A stretch of 64,000 nucleotides of DNA, from NCBI GenBank assembly GCA_947628085.1, contig CANQYM010000003.1:1-64000 (forward strand), written 5' to 3'. Below the pieces are notes generated by a model. It searched no databases. It was given only the letters and a program-made list of their open reading frames with translations, and had not been told where the DNA came from. Below are positions 29,919 through 39,649 of the stretch, piece after piece; the first letter of the stretch is position 1, and every line of letters begins with the position of its first letter. A program made the translations under genes and the position numbers. The stretch is from an uncultured Clostridia bacterium. Lineage in GTDB: Bacteria; Bacillota; Clostridia; TANB77; CAG-508.

Positions 29919-30365
29919 CTATTTCATATTATCTTCTTCTATTTTTTCTATCATTTGTATTCTTTCCAAATGTCTTTCTCCTGAAAATTCTGCACCTATC
30001 CAAGCTCTAATTATTTGAACAGCTTTGCTAGTATTTATTGTTCCACCTGCTAATGAAATTACATTTGCATTTAAATGCTCTTTTGCTTGTTTTCCAGCAT
30101 TCTCATCAGTACAAGGTGCACATCTAATTCCTTTAAATTTATTTGCTGTAATTACCATTCCTGAACCTGTTGTGCAAATAAGAATTCCTCTATCACATTC
30201 TTTATTCTGAATTGCTTCTGCAACCTTTTTTGCATATATTGGATAATCTGTTCTTTCTTCACTATAAGTTCCATAATCTTTATATTCAATACCTAATTCA
30301 TCTAAATATTTTTTTATTTCTTCCTTTAGTTTATACCCTCCATGATCTGAACCTAAAGCGATCAT
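29919..30365 (-). CDS. rpiB: Ribose-5-phosphate isomerase B
   Basis: MIALGSDHGGYKLKEEIKKYL, CTTGSGMVITANKFKGIRCA, NVISLAGG. Confidence 0.95.
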   Translation of the reverse strand: MIALGSDHGGYKLKEEIKKYLDELGIEYKDYGTYSEERTDYPIYAKKVAEAIQNKECDRGILICTTGSGMVITANKFKGIRCAPCTDENAGKQAKEHLNANVISLAGGTINTSKAVQIIRAWIGAEFSGERHLERIQMIEKIEEDNMK

Positions 30366-30614
30366 CTTAATTCCTCCTTGGTTTTAATTTGCCCATAATA
30401 TATCACAGAATTATTCATAATACAATATTATTCTAGACTATAAATGTGAATTTTGTGTGAAATTATTACTAAATTATTCTATTTTTTTATTAAAATATCC
30501 TTTTAGTTTTTATTAAATTTATGATTTTTTAAAAATTGCTTGATTTTTAAATATATTCATGTTAAAATATTTGAAGTAAAATTTACTTATGAATTAAGAG
30601 GAGGTGCTAAATAA

Positions 30615-30878
30615 ATGCCAAACATTAAATCAGCTATAAAAAGAGTTAGTGTTATAGAAACAAAAACACTACAAAATAATATGCTAAAATCTGCATACAA
30701 AACAGCTGTTAAAACATTTGAAGCTGCAGTAGCAGAAGGAGATAAATCAAAAGCAGAAAAAGCTTTCAAAGAAGCAGTTAAAAAAGTTGATCAAGCTTGC
30801 ACAAAAGGTGTTATAAAAGCTAACACAGCTTCTAGAAAAAAATCAAACTTAGCAAAAAAATTAAATACATTAAAATAA
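30615..30878 (+). CDS. rpsT: 30S ribosomal protein S20
   Basis: MPNIKSAIKRVSVIETKTLQNNMLKSAYKTAVKTFEAAV...; SD GAGGAGG. Confidence 0.95.
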   Translation: MPNIKSAIKRVSVIETKTLQNNMLKSAYKTAVKTFEAAVAEGDKSKAEKAFKEAVKKVDQACTKGVIKANTASRKKSNLAKKLNTLK

Positions 30879-30904
30879 TCGTATTAAATACGATTATTTT
30901 TTTT
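30877..30904 (+). terminator. rpsT terminator
   Basis: AATCGTATT-a-AATACGATT + TTTTTTT. Confidence 0.85.
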
Positions 30905-30988
30905 GCAAAAATTTTCCTGATTTTCCAATATTCTCATTTGTTTTGTGTGTTTTAAAATGCTATCATAGATAAAAGGAGATATTAGAAT

Positions 30989-31228
30989 ATGGACAATTTC
31001 AAAATAACAATAAAAAGCAAAAAAGTTAAAAAATTAGTAAAAATAAATTTACTAATTTCTTTTATTACTTGTCTTTTAGCAATAATAATGCTTGCTATTT
31101 ATAACACATATTACATATCAATTTATTTATTCAAATCTAGTATTATAATTTTTAGAACTGGTTTATTTATTGGAACTTTTTCTATAATCTGTGGCATATT
31201 TTTTGAAAATTATTTAAATTGCGATTAA
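30989..31228 (+). CDS. Small membrane protein (79 aa), hypothetical
   Basis: SD AAAGGAG; hydrophobic segments. Confidence 0.7.
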   Translation: MDNFKITIKSKKVKKLVKINLLISFITCLLAIIMLAIYNTYYISIYLFKSSIIIFRTGLFIGTFSIICGIFFENYLNCD

Positions 31229-31233
31229 AAACA

Positions 31234-31317
31234 AAAACCTAAACTATTAAAGTAGGCTCGAATTGTTAAAATTTCATTTAACAACTTGAACTCATTTCAT
31301 TTTAATAGTTTAGGTTT
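31234..31317. terminator. Nested bidirectional terminator-like palindrome between convergent genes
   Basis: Outer AAAACCTAAACTATTAAA/TTTTAATAGTTTAGGTTT enclosing TTGTTAAA-atttca-TTTAACAA. Confidence 0.75.
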
Positions 31318-31358
31318 AATTTTACAAAATTATACTTATATTATTAATAATTTTCTTA

Positions 31359-31901
31359 TTAATAATTTTCAGCTTTTATTTCGAAAAATGCTTTTGGATG
31401 ATTGCAAACTGGGCAAACTTCTGGTGCTTTTTGTCCAACACAAATGTGTCCGCAATTTCTACATTTCCAAATTCTATCTCCATCTTTACTAAATACTAAA
31501 TCGCCTTCAACATTTTCTAATAATTTTTTATATCTTTCTTCATGCTCTTTCTCTATTTTTCCAACTGCTTCAAATAGATAAGCAATTTTGTCAAATCCCT
31601 CTTCTTTTGCTTCTTTAGCCATTCTTGCATACATGTCTGTCCATTCAAAGTTTTCTCCTTCTGCTGCAGCCTTTAAATTTTCTGTTGTTGTAGGAACATC
31701 TCCATCATGTAATAATTTAAACCATAATTTTGCATGTTCTTTTTCATTATCTGCTGTTTCTAAAAATATAGCAGCTATTTGCTCATACCCTTCTTTTTTA
31801 GCTTTACTAGCAAAATAAGTATATTTATTTCTTGCTTGAGATTCTCCTGCAAAAGCCTCCATTAAATTTTTTTCTGTTTTTGTACCTTTTAATTCTGGCA
31901 T
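31359..31901 (-). CDS. rbr: Rubrerythrin
   Basis: [27 protein letters not shown]-terminal rubredoxin-like [23 protein letters not shown]. Confidence 0.96.
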   Translation of the reverse strand: MPELKGTKTEKNLMEAFAGESQARNKYTYFASKAKKEGYEQIAAIFLETADNEKEHAKLWFKLLHDGDVPTTTENLKAAAEGENFEWTDMYARMAKEAKEEGFDKIAYLFEAVGKIEKEHEERYKKLLENVEGDLVFSKDGDRIWKCRNCGHICVGQKAPEVCPVCNHPKAFFEIKAENY

Positions 31902-32023
31902 TATACATTCCTCCTCTTTTATATTTTTTTAAAGATTTTTCAGTTATTATATCATATTAAATTTTTAAATCAAGTTTTAATTTATCATAAAAAGTTAAAT
32001 CTTATAATTTTTTATTAATCATA

Positions 32024-32052
32024 TTGACACAGACAAAAGTATGTGTAATAAT
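32024..32052 (+). promoter_or_regulatory. Promoter of the blaI-like/M56 operon
   Basis: TTGACA-17 nt-AATAAT; perfect palindrome GACAATTGTC at 32060-32069 is a candidate operator. Confidence 0.6.
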
Positions 32053-32085
32053 ATAAACAGACAATTGTCGATATGGAGGTACCTT

Positions 32086-32466
32086 ATGTGCGAAAATATT
32101 AAAAGTTTGCCTGATTCTGAATTTAGAGTAATGAAAATAATTTGGGATAACAACAAGTCAATGTCTACTGGTGAAATTCTTTCAATTTTAAAAAATGATG
32201 TTGATTGGAAATTATCTACATTACAAGTTATTTTGTCAAGACTTACAGAAAAAGGTTTCTTAATTAATGAAAAGATTGGAAGAATTAACTATTATTCTTC
32301 CAATGTAGATTCTTCTAAATACACTAAACAAGAAACAAAAAGTTTCATAAAAAAGTTATACAATAACTCTAGCAAAAAATTAATTGCATCACTTATAGAA
32401 AGTGATGACTCTTTAACAGATGAAGATATTCAAGAAATTAAAGAAATGTTAAATAGGAGTAAATAA
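32086..32466 (+). CDS. BlaI/MecI-family transcriptional repressor
   Basis: LPDSEFRVMKIIWDNNKSMSTGEILSILK...WKLSTLQVILSRLTEKGFL; SD TGGAGG before ATG 32086. Confidence 0.92.
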   Translation: MCENIKSLPDSEFRVMKIIWDNNKSMSTGEILSILKNDVDWKLSTLQVILSRLTEKGFLINEKIGRINYYSSNVDSSKYTKQETKSFIKKLYNNSSKKLIASLIESDDSLTDEDIQEIKEMLNRSK

Positions 32467-33959
32467 TGTTAAGTGGCATTTTTTATAACATAGTTGTTTT
32501 GGGAACTATTGTGAGTATTATTATATTTCCTCTATTAATTTTCTTAAACAAAAACAAATATAAATATAATTTTAAAAGTGTTTATAAAATTTCTATAATT
32601 ATATTATTAATGCTTATTATTCCTATTAATGCAATTAATTTTTCTAATATTAAAAACATTTTTAAAGTTAAAAGAGGAAATGAATTAACTACTACTCAAG
32701 TTTTAGAAGAACCACAAATTAGATTTAAATCTGAAAATTTTGTTGTAGAAGTGAATAAAGATATTGAAAATATTAATGTTAGAAGCAATGCTTTCTTTAA
32801 TATTTATAAAATTTTGCCTTATATTTGGCTAGCTATTTTCTTATGCTTAATAATATTTAATTTTATTTGTTATATAGTCTTTTTACATAAATTAAAAAAA
32901 GATTATATAGATTCTTTAAATCCAACTACTCAAAATATGTTTAATAATATTTGCAAAAATTTAAATTTAAAGAAAGTAAATTTAAAAATATCTAATACAA
33001 TTTCATCTCCTATGACAATAGGAATATTAAGCAAAAAAGTGATTATTCCTAAAGAAAATTTTAATGATGAACAATATGAAATGATTATAAAACATGAACT
33101 ATTTCATATAAAAAATAAAGATATAGAATATAAATTTTTATTGCTTATTTTAAATTGCATTTATTGGTTTAATCCAATTGTTTATATGTTTGTAAATCAA
33201 GTAAACGAAATATTAGAATTAAATTGTGACGAATATGTTTTAAAAAATCAAACTCATAAATACAAAATAAGCTATGCAGAAATACTTTTAAATCAAATTG
33301 AAGCAAATAAAAATATGCAATTTAAATATTCTATAAACTTTGCGAACAGGAGGAAAAATATAATGAAAAGATTTTCTAATATTATAGATAATGAAAACAA
33401 AAAGCAAAATATTGTTGCTATTGCTACAGTTACAGCCTTGTTATTAATAGTTTCAACATTATTAATAATATTAATTCCAAATATAAATTTCGCAACTTCC
33501 GAAGCTTTAGATAGCTCTAATAATTTGGAAACAGAAACTAATTTAGAGTCTATTACATCTGAAGAAGTGCAAAAAAATTCAAATGAGAAGTTTATTATCC
33601 CATTAGATAATTATGAAATATCAAAAAAGTTTGATTATTTTTCTACACCTAATCATACAGGAATAGATTTAAAGGCAGATTCTAATTCTGAAATTCGTTC
33701 TGTAGCTAGTGGAAAAGTAATTTATTCGGGTTTTAAAGGTTCTTATGGAAATTTCATAATAATAGAACATGAAAATGGATTACAAACAAGATATGCACAT
33801 TGTGCAGAATTATTAAAAAATGTTGGAGATACTGTAAATCAAGGCGATGTAATTGCTTTAGTTGGATCAACAGGAGAATCAACTGGTGCACACTTACATT
33901 TTGAAGTAGCAGATAACACAAACACTCAGGTAAATCCAGAATTATATATTAATTTTTAA
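32466..33959 (+). CDS. BlaR1-like M56 metallopeptidase fused to a C-terminal M23 (LytM) domain
   Basis: M56: IIKHELFHIKNKDIEYK; M23: HTGIDLKADSNSEIRSVASGKVIYSG...YAHCAELLKNVGDTVNQGDVIALVGSTGESTGAHLHFEV. Confidence 0.92.
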   Translation: MLSGIFYNIVVLGTIVSIIIFPLLIFLNKNKYKYNFKSVYKISIIILLMLIIPINAINFSNIKNIFKVKRGNELTTTQVLEEPQIRFKSENFVVEVNKDIENINVRSNAFFNIYKILPYIWLAIFLCLIIFNFICYIVFLHKLKKDYIDSLNPTTQNMFNNICKNLNLKKVNLKISNTISSPMTIGILSKKVIIPKENFNDEQYEMIIKHELFHIKNKDIEYKFLLLILNCIYWFNPIVYMFVNQVNEILELNCDEYVLKNQTHKYKISYAEILLNQIEANKNMQFKYSINFANRRKNIMKRFSNIIDNENKKQNIVAIATVTALLLIVSTLLIILIPNINFATSEALDSSNNLETETNLESITSEEVQKNSNEKFIIPLDNYEISKKFDYFSTPNHTGIDLKADSNSEIRSVASGKVIYSGFKGSYGNFIIIEHENGLQTRYAHCAELLKNVGDTVNQGDVIALVGSTGESTGAHLHFEVADNTNTQVNPELYINF

Positions 33960-33966
33960 TATGAAT

Positions 33967-34026
33967 AAAGAAGGTACTTTTTTTTAATGAAATTTGTTAT
34001 ATTTCAATCCATTTCGTACCTTCTTT
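33967..34026. terminator. Nested terminator-like hairpin
   Basis: AAAGAAGGTAC...GTACCTTCTTT enclosing TGAAAT-ttgttat-ATTTCA. Confidence 0.7.
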
Positions 34027-34091
34027 TCTTATTTTTTAATACTATTTAGTAATATTACAATTTATGAACTTAGTGTTATACTAAAGATTTA

Positions 34092-34700
34092 TCACACTGC
34101 TTCTTTAGCTTTTATAATAATTCTTTTCTTAGAATCATTTGTGCATGTAATTAAAGTTACTTCTTTTTTTCCACCAGTTTCTTGAGATAAACAATCAACA
34201 TCTGTTGGCAATACTTCAAATGTGTCATAAATTTCATATTCTACTTTTCCTATTTTGTTATCTAACAAAAAAAATCTATCCCCTATTGCTAACTTTTTTA
34301 AATTATGAAACATATTTTTATTTATAAAATTATGTCCTGTTATGCAAAAGTTACCTGTTTCATTTGGATTTGGCCCCCAAAATTTTGTAACAGATACACT
34401 TAAAGCACTTATAGAGTGATTTGAAAGTACATAGGTTTCTAATTCAATTTTTGGAATTTCTAATTTTGCAGATACATCATAACCTTTATATTCACTTATT
34501 ATTTCTTCTTTAGGATATTCTTTTTCTTCAATATTTGTTTTTTCTGCTTCATAAGTTAAATTTTGACTTTCTATTTTATTTTTTAAAACAATCTCTTTTT
34601 CTTGAATAAATTTAGTTTCTCTGTATTCTTCTACTACCATTACAACTATTAATATAAGAGATAAAAAAACAAGAATTATATTAAAAATATATTTTTTCAT
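34092..34700 (-). CDS. Sortase (class D-like)
   Basis: LEIPKIELETYVL, GNFCITGHNF, catalytic VTLITCTNDSKKRIIIKA. Confidence 0.9.
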   Translation of the reverse strand: MKKYIFNIILVFLSLILIVVMVVEEYRETKFIQEKEIVLKNKIESQNLTYEAEKTNIEEKEYPKEEIISEYKGYDVSAKLEIPKIELETYVLSNHSISALSVSVTKFWGPNPNETGNFCITGHNFINKNMFHNLKKLAIGDRFFLLDNKIGKVEYEIYDTFEVLPTDVDCLSQETGGKKEVTLITCTNDSKKRIIIKAKEAV

Positions 34701-34746
34701 TTTAAAACTAATCCTTTAATTTTTAAATTTTCATCATATATTATGT

Positions 34747-34775
34747 AATGAAGATGTTTTTAAAACATCTTCATT
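34747..34775 (-). terminator. Hairpin between the LPXTG gene and the sortase gene
   Basis: AATGAAGATGTTTT/AAACATCTTCATT. Confidence 0.65.
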
Positions 34776-34781
34776 CTAATT

Positions 34782-35768
34782 TTATTTCTTTTTCATGCTA
34801 TATACTGAATAAGAAATAACTACTAATAAAATTATTGCAACTGGCATATAAATATTTATACCTGTTTTTGGTAAAACTGCTGGTTTAACTTCATTTGTTG
34901 GTGCAACATTTTCTGATTCTCCTCCAACATTAAAATTAAAAGTACTTTCTGCTATAGTTTGATTTTCTCTTGTTAAGTCTATTAATTTTAAAGTAATAGA
35001 ATAACTTCCTGCTTCACTAAAAATACCTCTTAAATCTAATTCTTGAGATACATTAGGTCCACCTATTCCATATCCTTGAGTGTCTCCCCATCCTTCTTCT
35101 ATAATGTCATATTCTTTTTCATCTAAGTCTTTTCCTAATAGTTTAACAGTTGCACCTTCTGGTGTAGTTGCTGTTGCTACTAGTCTTGCTTTTTCATAAT
35201 AACGTCCTATTGTTGAAGAATAAGAAAGTTTCATAGGAATTTCTTTTCCTTTTACAATCTCTTCTTCTGCTGTTAAACTTAAAGTGTAAGGTACATATTC
35301 TGGTTCTACTAATATTTGCTTATCTATTGTTAATTCATTATAATCTTCTGAATCATTTGCATCTTTAATTTGTTTTCCTGTTATTTTAAACTCTGTTGTA
35401 TTAGAAGTTGTAAGCTCTTCTTTTGCTTTAAAAGTTACTTTCATTGTTCTTATTGGTGTTCCATCTTGATCATAATTAATTGTTAATTTTTTTGTTTTAG
35501 AATCACCTAATCCTGCATCAGTATCGCTTCCTGTTCCATTGTTTACACTTACATAATCAAATAATTTACTATCATATAAAATTTCAAAAGTATATTTTTT
35601 TAGTTTTACTGATCCAAAATTAAAAAATAATTCTACATTTTCACCAGGTCTTGCAATTGTTGGTACTTCAACAGTAGCTCCTAAGTCTTCTGTTGCAAAA
35701 CTTAGTATATTAAAAGTAAACATGCTCATTAATACTAATAATGCAAAAATACTTATTATTTTTTTCAT
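34782..35768 (-). CDS. LPXTG-anchored surface protein with cohesin-like N-terminal region
   Basis: Signal peptide; C-terminal LPKTG, TM segment, KKK tail; ATVEVPTIARPGENVELFFNFGSVKLKKYTFEILYDSKLFDYVSV is cohesin-like. Confidence 0.85.
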   Translation of the reverse strand: MKKIISIFALLVLMSMFTFNILSFATEDLGATVEVPTIARPGENVELFFNFGSVKLKKYTFEILYDSKLFDYVSVNNGTGSDTDAGLGDSKTKKLTINYDQDGTPIRTMKVTFKAKEELTTSNTTEFKITGKQIKDANDSEDYNELTIDKQILVEPEYVPYTLSLTAEEEIVKGKEIPMKLSYSSTIGRYYEKARLVATATTPEGATVKLLGKDLDEKEYDIIEEGWGDTQGYGIGGPNVSQELDLRGIFSEAGSYSITLKLIDLTRENQTIAESTFNFNVGGESENVAPTNEVKPAVLPKTGINIYMPVAIILLVVISYSVYSMKKK

Positions 35769-35871
35769 AAGAATTTCCTCCTTGTTTTATTTTTACATTT
35801 CTAGTATTATCATTTTTCAAAAATTTATATTAGCAAATTTTTCAAAAAATATAATATTTGCATAAAAAATA

Positions 35872-35913
35872 CAAGCATATTTTAAATGTATGTTTTCACT
35901 TAAAATATACTTG
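35872..35913 (-). terminator. gatB downstream terminator
   Basis: CAAGCATATTTTAA/TTAAAATATACTTG. Confidence 0.75.
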
Positions 35914-35936
35914 CTTTTTTTAATTATACTTTAAAA

Positions 35937-37376
35937 TTATTTTTTTAGTTCTTCTAAAAACAATTTATTTAAAAGTTGTGGATTTGCTTTTCCTTTAGTT
36001 TCTTTCATTGCTTGACCTACTAAAAATCCTAATGCTTTATCTTTTCCTGCTTTATAATCTGCAACTGATTGTGCATTATTTTCCAAAATTTTCATTACAA
36101 CTTCTTTAATTGCACCTTCATCTGAAATTTGAACCCAGCCTTTTTCTTCAATAATTTTACTTGGCATTTTTACTTCATTAAATAATTCTTCTAAAACTTT
36201 TTTTGCAATAGCTGAACTTATAATTCCTTTATCTATTAAACTTACAAGTTCTCCAAGTTCTTTTCCAGTAAATTTTAAAGAATCTGGTTCTTCTTCTCTT
36301 TCATTTAAAATTCTTGCAATATCAGACATTATCATATTTCCAACAGTTTTTGGATTATTACAAATTTTAGTTGCTTCTTCAAAAAGATTTGAATAATATT
36401 TTGATGAAACAGCAAAATTAGCTGCTTTTTCTGTTAATCCATAGTTTTCTATATATCTCTTTTTTCTGCTTTCTGGTAATTCTGGTAAACTTTTTCTAAT
36501 ATTTTCAATATATTCATCTGAAAGTTTAATTGCTACTAAATCTGGTTCTGGAAAATATCTATAATCTTGTGCATCTTCTTTATCTCTCATTGAAAATGTT
36601 CTTCCAGAAATGTCGTCCCATCTTAAAGTTTCTTGCATTATTTCGTTTCCATTTTCAATTTCTTCAATTTGTCTTTCAGCTTCGTAATCAATTGCTCTTA
36701 CTATACTTCTAAAAGAGTTCATATTTTTCATTTCTGTTCTTGTTCCAAATTCTTTTGCTCCTTTTTTTCTAACAGAAACGTTAACATCTGCTCTTAAAGA
36801 TCCTTGCTCCATTTTACAATCAGAAATTTCTATATATTCAAAAATTGATTTTAATTTTCTCATATATGCTTCAACTTCTGCTGAACTTCTCATATCTGGT
36901 TTTGAAACTACTTCTATAAGTGGAACTCCAGCTCTATTTAAATCTACAAAACTTCCTCTTCCATATTCATCATGATTTAATTTTCCTGCATCTTCTTCTA
37001 TGTGAATTCTTTCTATTCTAATTTCTTTTTCACCATTTTCAGTTTCTATTGTTACATGTCCATCATAGCAAAGTGGTTTATCAAATTGAGATATTTGATA
37101 TGCTTTGGGTGAATCTGGATAAAAATAATTTTTTCTATCATTTTTGCTATTTTTTTCTATACTGCAGTTTGTTGCAAGCCCTGCTTTTACTGCATATTCA
37201 ACAACTTTTTCATTTAAAACTGGTAATGTTCCTGGCATTGCCATACAAACTGGACAACAATGTGTGTTTGGTTCTCCACCAAATTCTGTTGAACATGAAC
37301 AAAATATTTTTGTTTTAGTTGAAAGTTCACAGTGAACTTCTAGTCCTATTACTACTTCGTAATCATCTCTTACCAT
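35937..37376 (-). CDS. gatB: Asp/Glu-tRNA amidotransferase subunit B
   Basis: YEVVIGLEVHCELSTKTKIFCSCSTEFGGEPNTHCCPVCMAMPGTLPVLN. Confidence 0.98.
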   Translation of the reverse strand: MVRDDYEVVIGLEVHCELSTKTKIFCSCSTEFGGEPNTHCCPVCMAMPGTLPVLNEKVVEYAVKAGLATNCSIEKNSKNDRKNYFYPDSPKAYQISQFDKPLCYDGHVTIETENGEKEIRIERIHIEEDAGKLNHDEYGRGSFVDLNRAGVPLIEVVSKPDMRSSAEVEAYMRKLKSIFEYIEISDCKMEQGSLRADVNVSVRKKGAKEFGTRTEMKNMNSFRSIVRAIDYEAERQIEEIENGNEIMQETLRWDDISGRTFSMRDKEDAQDYRYFPEPDLVAIKLSDEYIENIRKSLPELPESRKKRYIENYGLTEKAANFAVSSKYYSNLFEEATKICNNPKTVGNMIMSDIARILNEREEEPDSLKFTGKELGELVSLIDKGIISSAIAKKVLEELFNEVKMPSKIIEEKGWVQISDEGAIKEVVMKILENNAQSVADYKAGKDKALGFLVGQAMKETKGKANPQLLNKLFLEELKK

Positions 37377-38851
37377 TAGTTATCCCCTCCTTTAAATGTT
37401 GGTTTGTTTTCTCTAAAATTAGAGTTTTGCTCATAAGTATAAGCTGCTCTAAATATAGTTTCTTCATCAAATGCTTTTCCTATTAATTGGAAACCTATTG
37501 GTAATCCTTTACTATCTAAAGCACAAGGTATACTCATTCCTGGAAGTCCACCAATATTTACAGGAACTGTGCAGATATCTGCCAAATACATTTCTAGAGG
37601 ATTGCTTGTTTTTTCTCCTATTTTAAATGCAGTTGTTGGTGAAGTTGGTGTTAGAAGTAAATCATATTTTTTAAATAACTCATCATAAGCATTTTTTATA
37701 ACAGTTCTTACTTTTTGAGCCTTTTTATAATAAGCATCATAATATCCTGATGAAAGAACATAAGTACCTAATATAATTCTTCTTTTTACTTCTGGTCCAA
37801 ATCCTTCACTTCTAGAATTTCTATAAATATCTTTTAAATTATCATATTTTTCCGTTCTATATCCATATCTAATTCCATCAAATCTACCTAAGTTTGAACT
37901 TGCTTCAGCACATGCTATTATGTAGTAAACTGCTGTTGCATATTTTCCAACATCTAATGAACATTCTTCAACTGTTGCACCTAACTCTTCATATTTTTTT
38001 GCAACATTTAATATGGCTTGTTTTACTTCTTCATTTATTCCTTCGCCAATATATTCTTTTGGAAGTCCTATTTTCATTCCTTTTACATCATTTACTAAAC
38101 TTAAAGTGTAGTCTTTCTTTTCCATATCCATTGATGTTGAATCTTTTTCATCGTGTCCTGCAATTAAATTTAAAAGTAAAGCAGAGTCTGTAACATCTTT
38201 AGTTATTGGTCCAATTTGGTCAAGTGATGATGCAAAAGCAACTAGTCCATATCTTGAAACTAGTCCATAAGTAGGTTTTAGTCCTACTACACCACACAAA
38301 GAAGCTGGTTGACGAATACTTCCTCCCGTATCACTTCCTAATGTCCAAGGAGCCATTTCTGCAGAAACAGCTGCTGCACTTCCTCCAGAAGAACCTCCTG
38401 GTACTCTTTCTAAATCCCATGGATTATGAGTTTTAAAGAATGCAGAATGTTCTGTAGAACCTCCCATTGCAAATTCATCCATATTTAATTTTCCAAGATA
38501 AACCAAATCTTCTTTATTTAATTTTTCTATAACTGTTGCATTATAAGGAGAAACAAAATTTTCTAGCATTTTTGAACTGCAAGTTGTTTTTGTTCCTTCA
38601 ATGCACATATTATCTTTTATTCCTATAGGAATACCTGCGAATTTTGAAACTGGTTTCCCTGCTTTTCTTTTTTCATCTATTTCTTTAGCTTTTTTCATTG
38701 CTGATTCTTCTAATGTAGAAACATAAGCTTTAACTTTATTATCTTTTTCTTTTATTCTATCAAAATAACTTTTTGTTAATGTTTCAGAAGTTATTTCACC
38801 TTTTTCAAGTTTTTCTATAAGTTCATGAACAGTATATTCATAAAGTTCCAT
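37376..38851 (-). CDS. gatA: Asp/Glu-tRNA amidotransferase subunit A
   Basis: Amidase signature [32 protein letters not shown]. Confidence 0.98.
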   Translation of the reverse strand: MELYEYTVHELIEKLEKGEITSETLTKSYFDRIKEKDNKVKAYVSTLEESAMKKAKEIDEKRKAGKPVSKFAGIPIGIKDNMCIEGTKTTCSSKMLENFVSPYNATVIEKLNKEDLVYLGKLNMDEFAMGGSTEHSAFFKTHNPWDLERVPGGSSGGSAAAVSAEMAPWTLGSDTGGSIRQPASLCGVVGLKPTYGLVSRYGLVAFASSLDQIGPITKDVTDSALLLNLIAGHDEKDSTSMDMEKKDYTLSLVNDVKGMKIGLPKEYIGEGINEEVKQAILNVAKKYEELGATVEECSLDVGKYATAVYYIIACAEASSNLGRFDGIRYGYRTEKYDNLKDIYRNSRSEGFGPEVKRRIILGTYVLSSGYYDAYYKKAQKVRTVIKNAYDELFKKYDLLLTPTSPTTAFKIGEKTSNPLEMYLADICTVPVNIGGLPGMSIPCALDSKGLPIGFQLIGKAFDEETIFRAAYTYEQNSNFRENKPTFKGGDN

Positions 38852-38869
38852 TTGAATTTCCCCCTATAA

Positions 38870-39157
38870 TTAATTTAATACTTTTGGAATTCTAAACATT
38901 CCTTCATCTTGACTTGGTGCATTTTGTAATAAAGCATCTCTATTACCAAATTCAACAACCTCATCTTTTCTTAAAACATTAACTTTTTCATTTGTTCCAA
39001 TGGTTTCGCCCATTCCTTCTGTATTAACATTATTAATTGTGTTTGCAAATTCTATAATTTCTTGCATGTCTTTAGTGTATTTTTCAATTTCTGCTTCAGA
39101 TAAATTCAAGTCTGCAAGTTTTGCTATATGAATTATTTCTTCTTTGCTAATTGCCAT
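38870..39157 (-). CDS. gatC: Asp/Glu-tRNA amidotransferase subunit C
   Basis: MAISKEEIIHIAKLADLNLSEAEIEKYTKDMQEIIEFANTIN; likely start 39157. Confidence 0.95.
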   Translation of the reverse strand: MAISKEEIIHIAKLADLNLSEAEIEKYTKDMQEIIEFANTINNVNTEGMGETIGTNEKVNVLRKDEVVEFGNRDALLQNAPSQDEGMFRIPKVLN

Positions 39158-39319
39158 TTGCCTCACTCCCTTCAAACAATAGATTTATTATATACTGAAT
39201 TATAAAAAAATACAAGAAAAATAAGTTGAATTTAAACTTAGAATTTTCTCATAAATTATTTTAAGTTTTATAATTTTATAATCTTTATTTTTTAAATTCT
39301 TATTAAATTCTTATTTCTA

Positions 39320-39480
39320 ATTCTTATGATATTTATATATAGCTTTAGAAGTGCCGCGTAAGCGACCAACCGAAGCGTAAGCGAAGGGCGATTGGAGCAA
39401 TCTTCCTTTTGTTTATTTTTAAAAAAGAAGATTGCGACACCAAGGCACGCAATAAAGCTATATATAAACATCATAAGAAT
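39320..39480 (-). repeat. Palindrome-flanked repeat element, copy B
   Basis: Same core as 3846..4012 in inverse orientation; 28-nt outer arms ATTCTTATGATATTTATATATAGCTTTA / TAAAGCTATATATAAACATCATAAGAAT with 1 mismatch. Confidence 0.88.
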
Positions 39481-39594
39481 TACGACATAAGTATTAATTT
39501 TTTAGAATAGTTAAATAAATAAAAAAATGATAAAGCAATTTTTTAAAGAAGTTTTAAAAATTCATTTTACTCTAAAAAAATTGCATAAAAAATC

Positions 39595-39623
39595 CCAAAA
39601 TTTATAAATCTAATTTTGGGACT
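39595..39623 (-). terminator. Terminator of the AIM24-family gene
   Basis: TCCCAAAATT/AATTTTGGGA; minus-strand T-run follows. Confidence 0.8.
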
Positions 39624-39649
39624 TCTTATTTTTTTATATTTAAATTTTA

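Noticed and set aside
39292-39474. 60-aa minus-strand ORF (MMFIYSFIACLGVAIFFFKNKQKEDCSNRPS...)
   Set aside because: It coincides with repeat element B and its palindromic arms and has no SD; most likely a chance ORF through the repeat.
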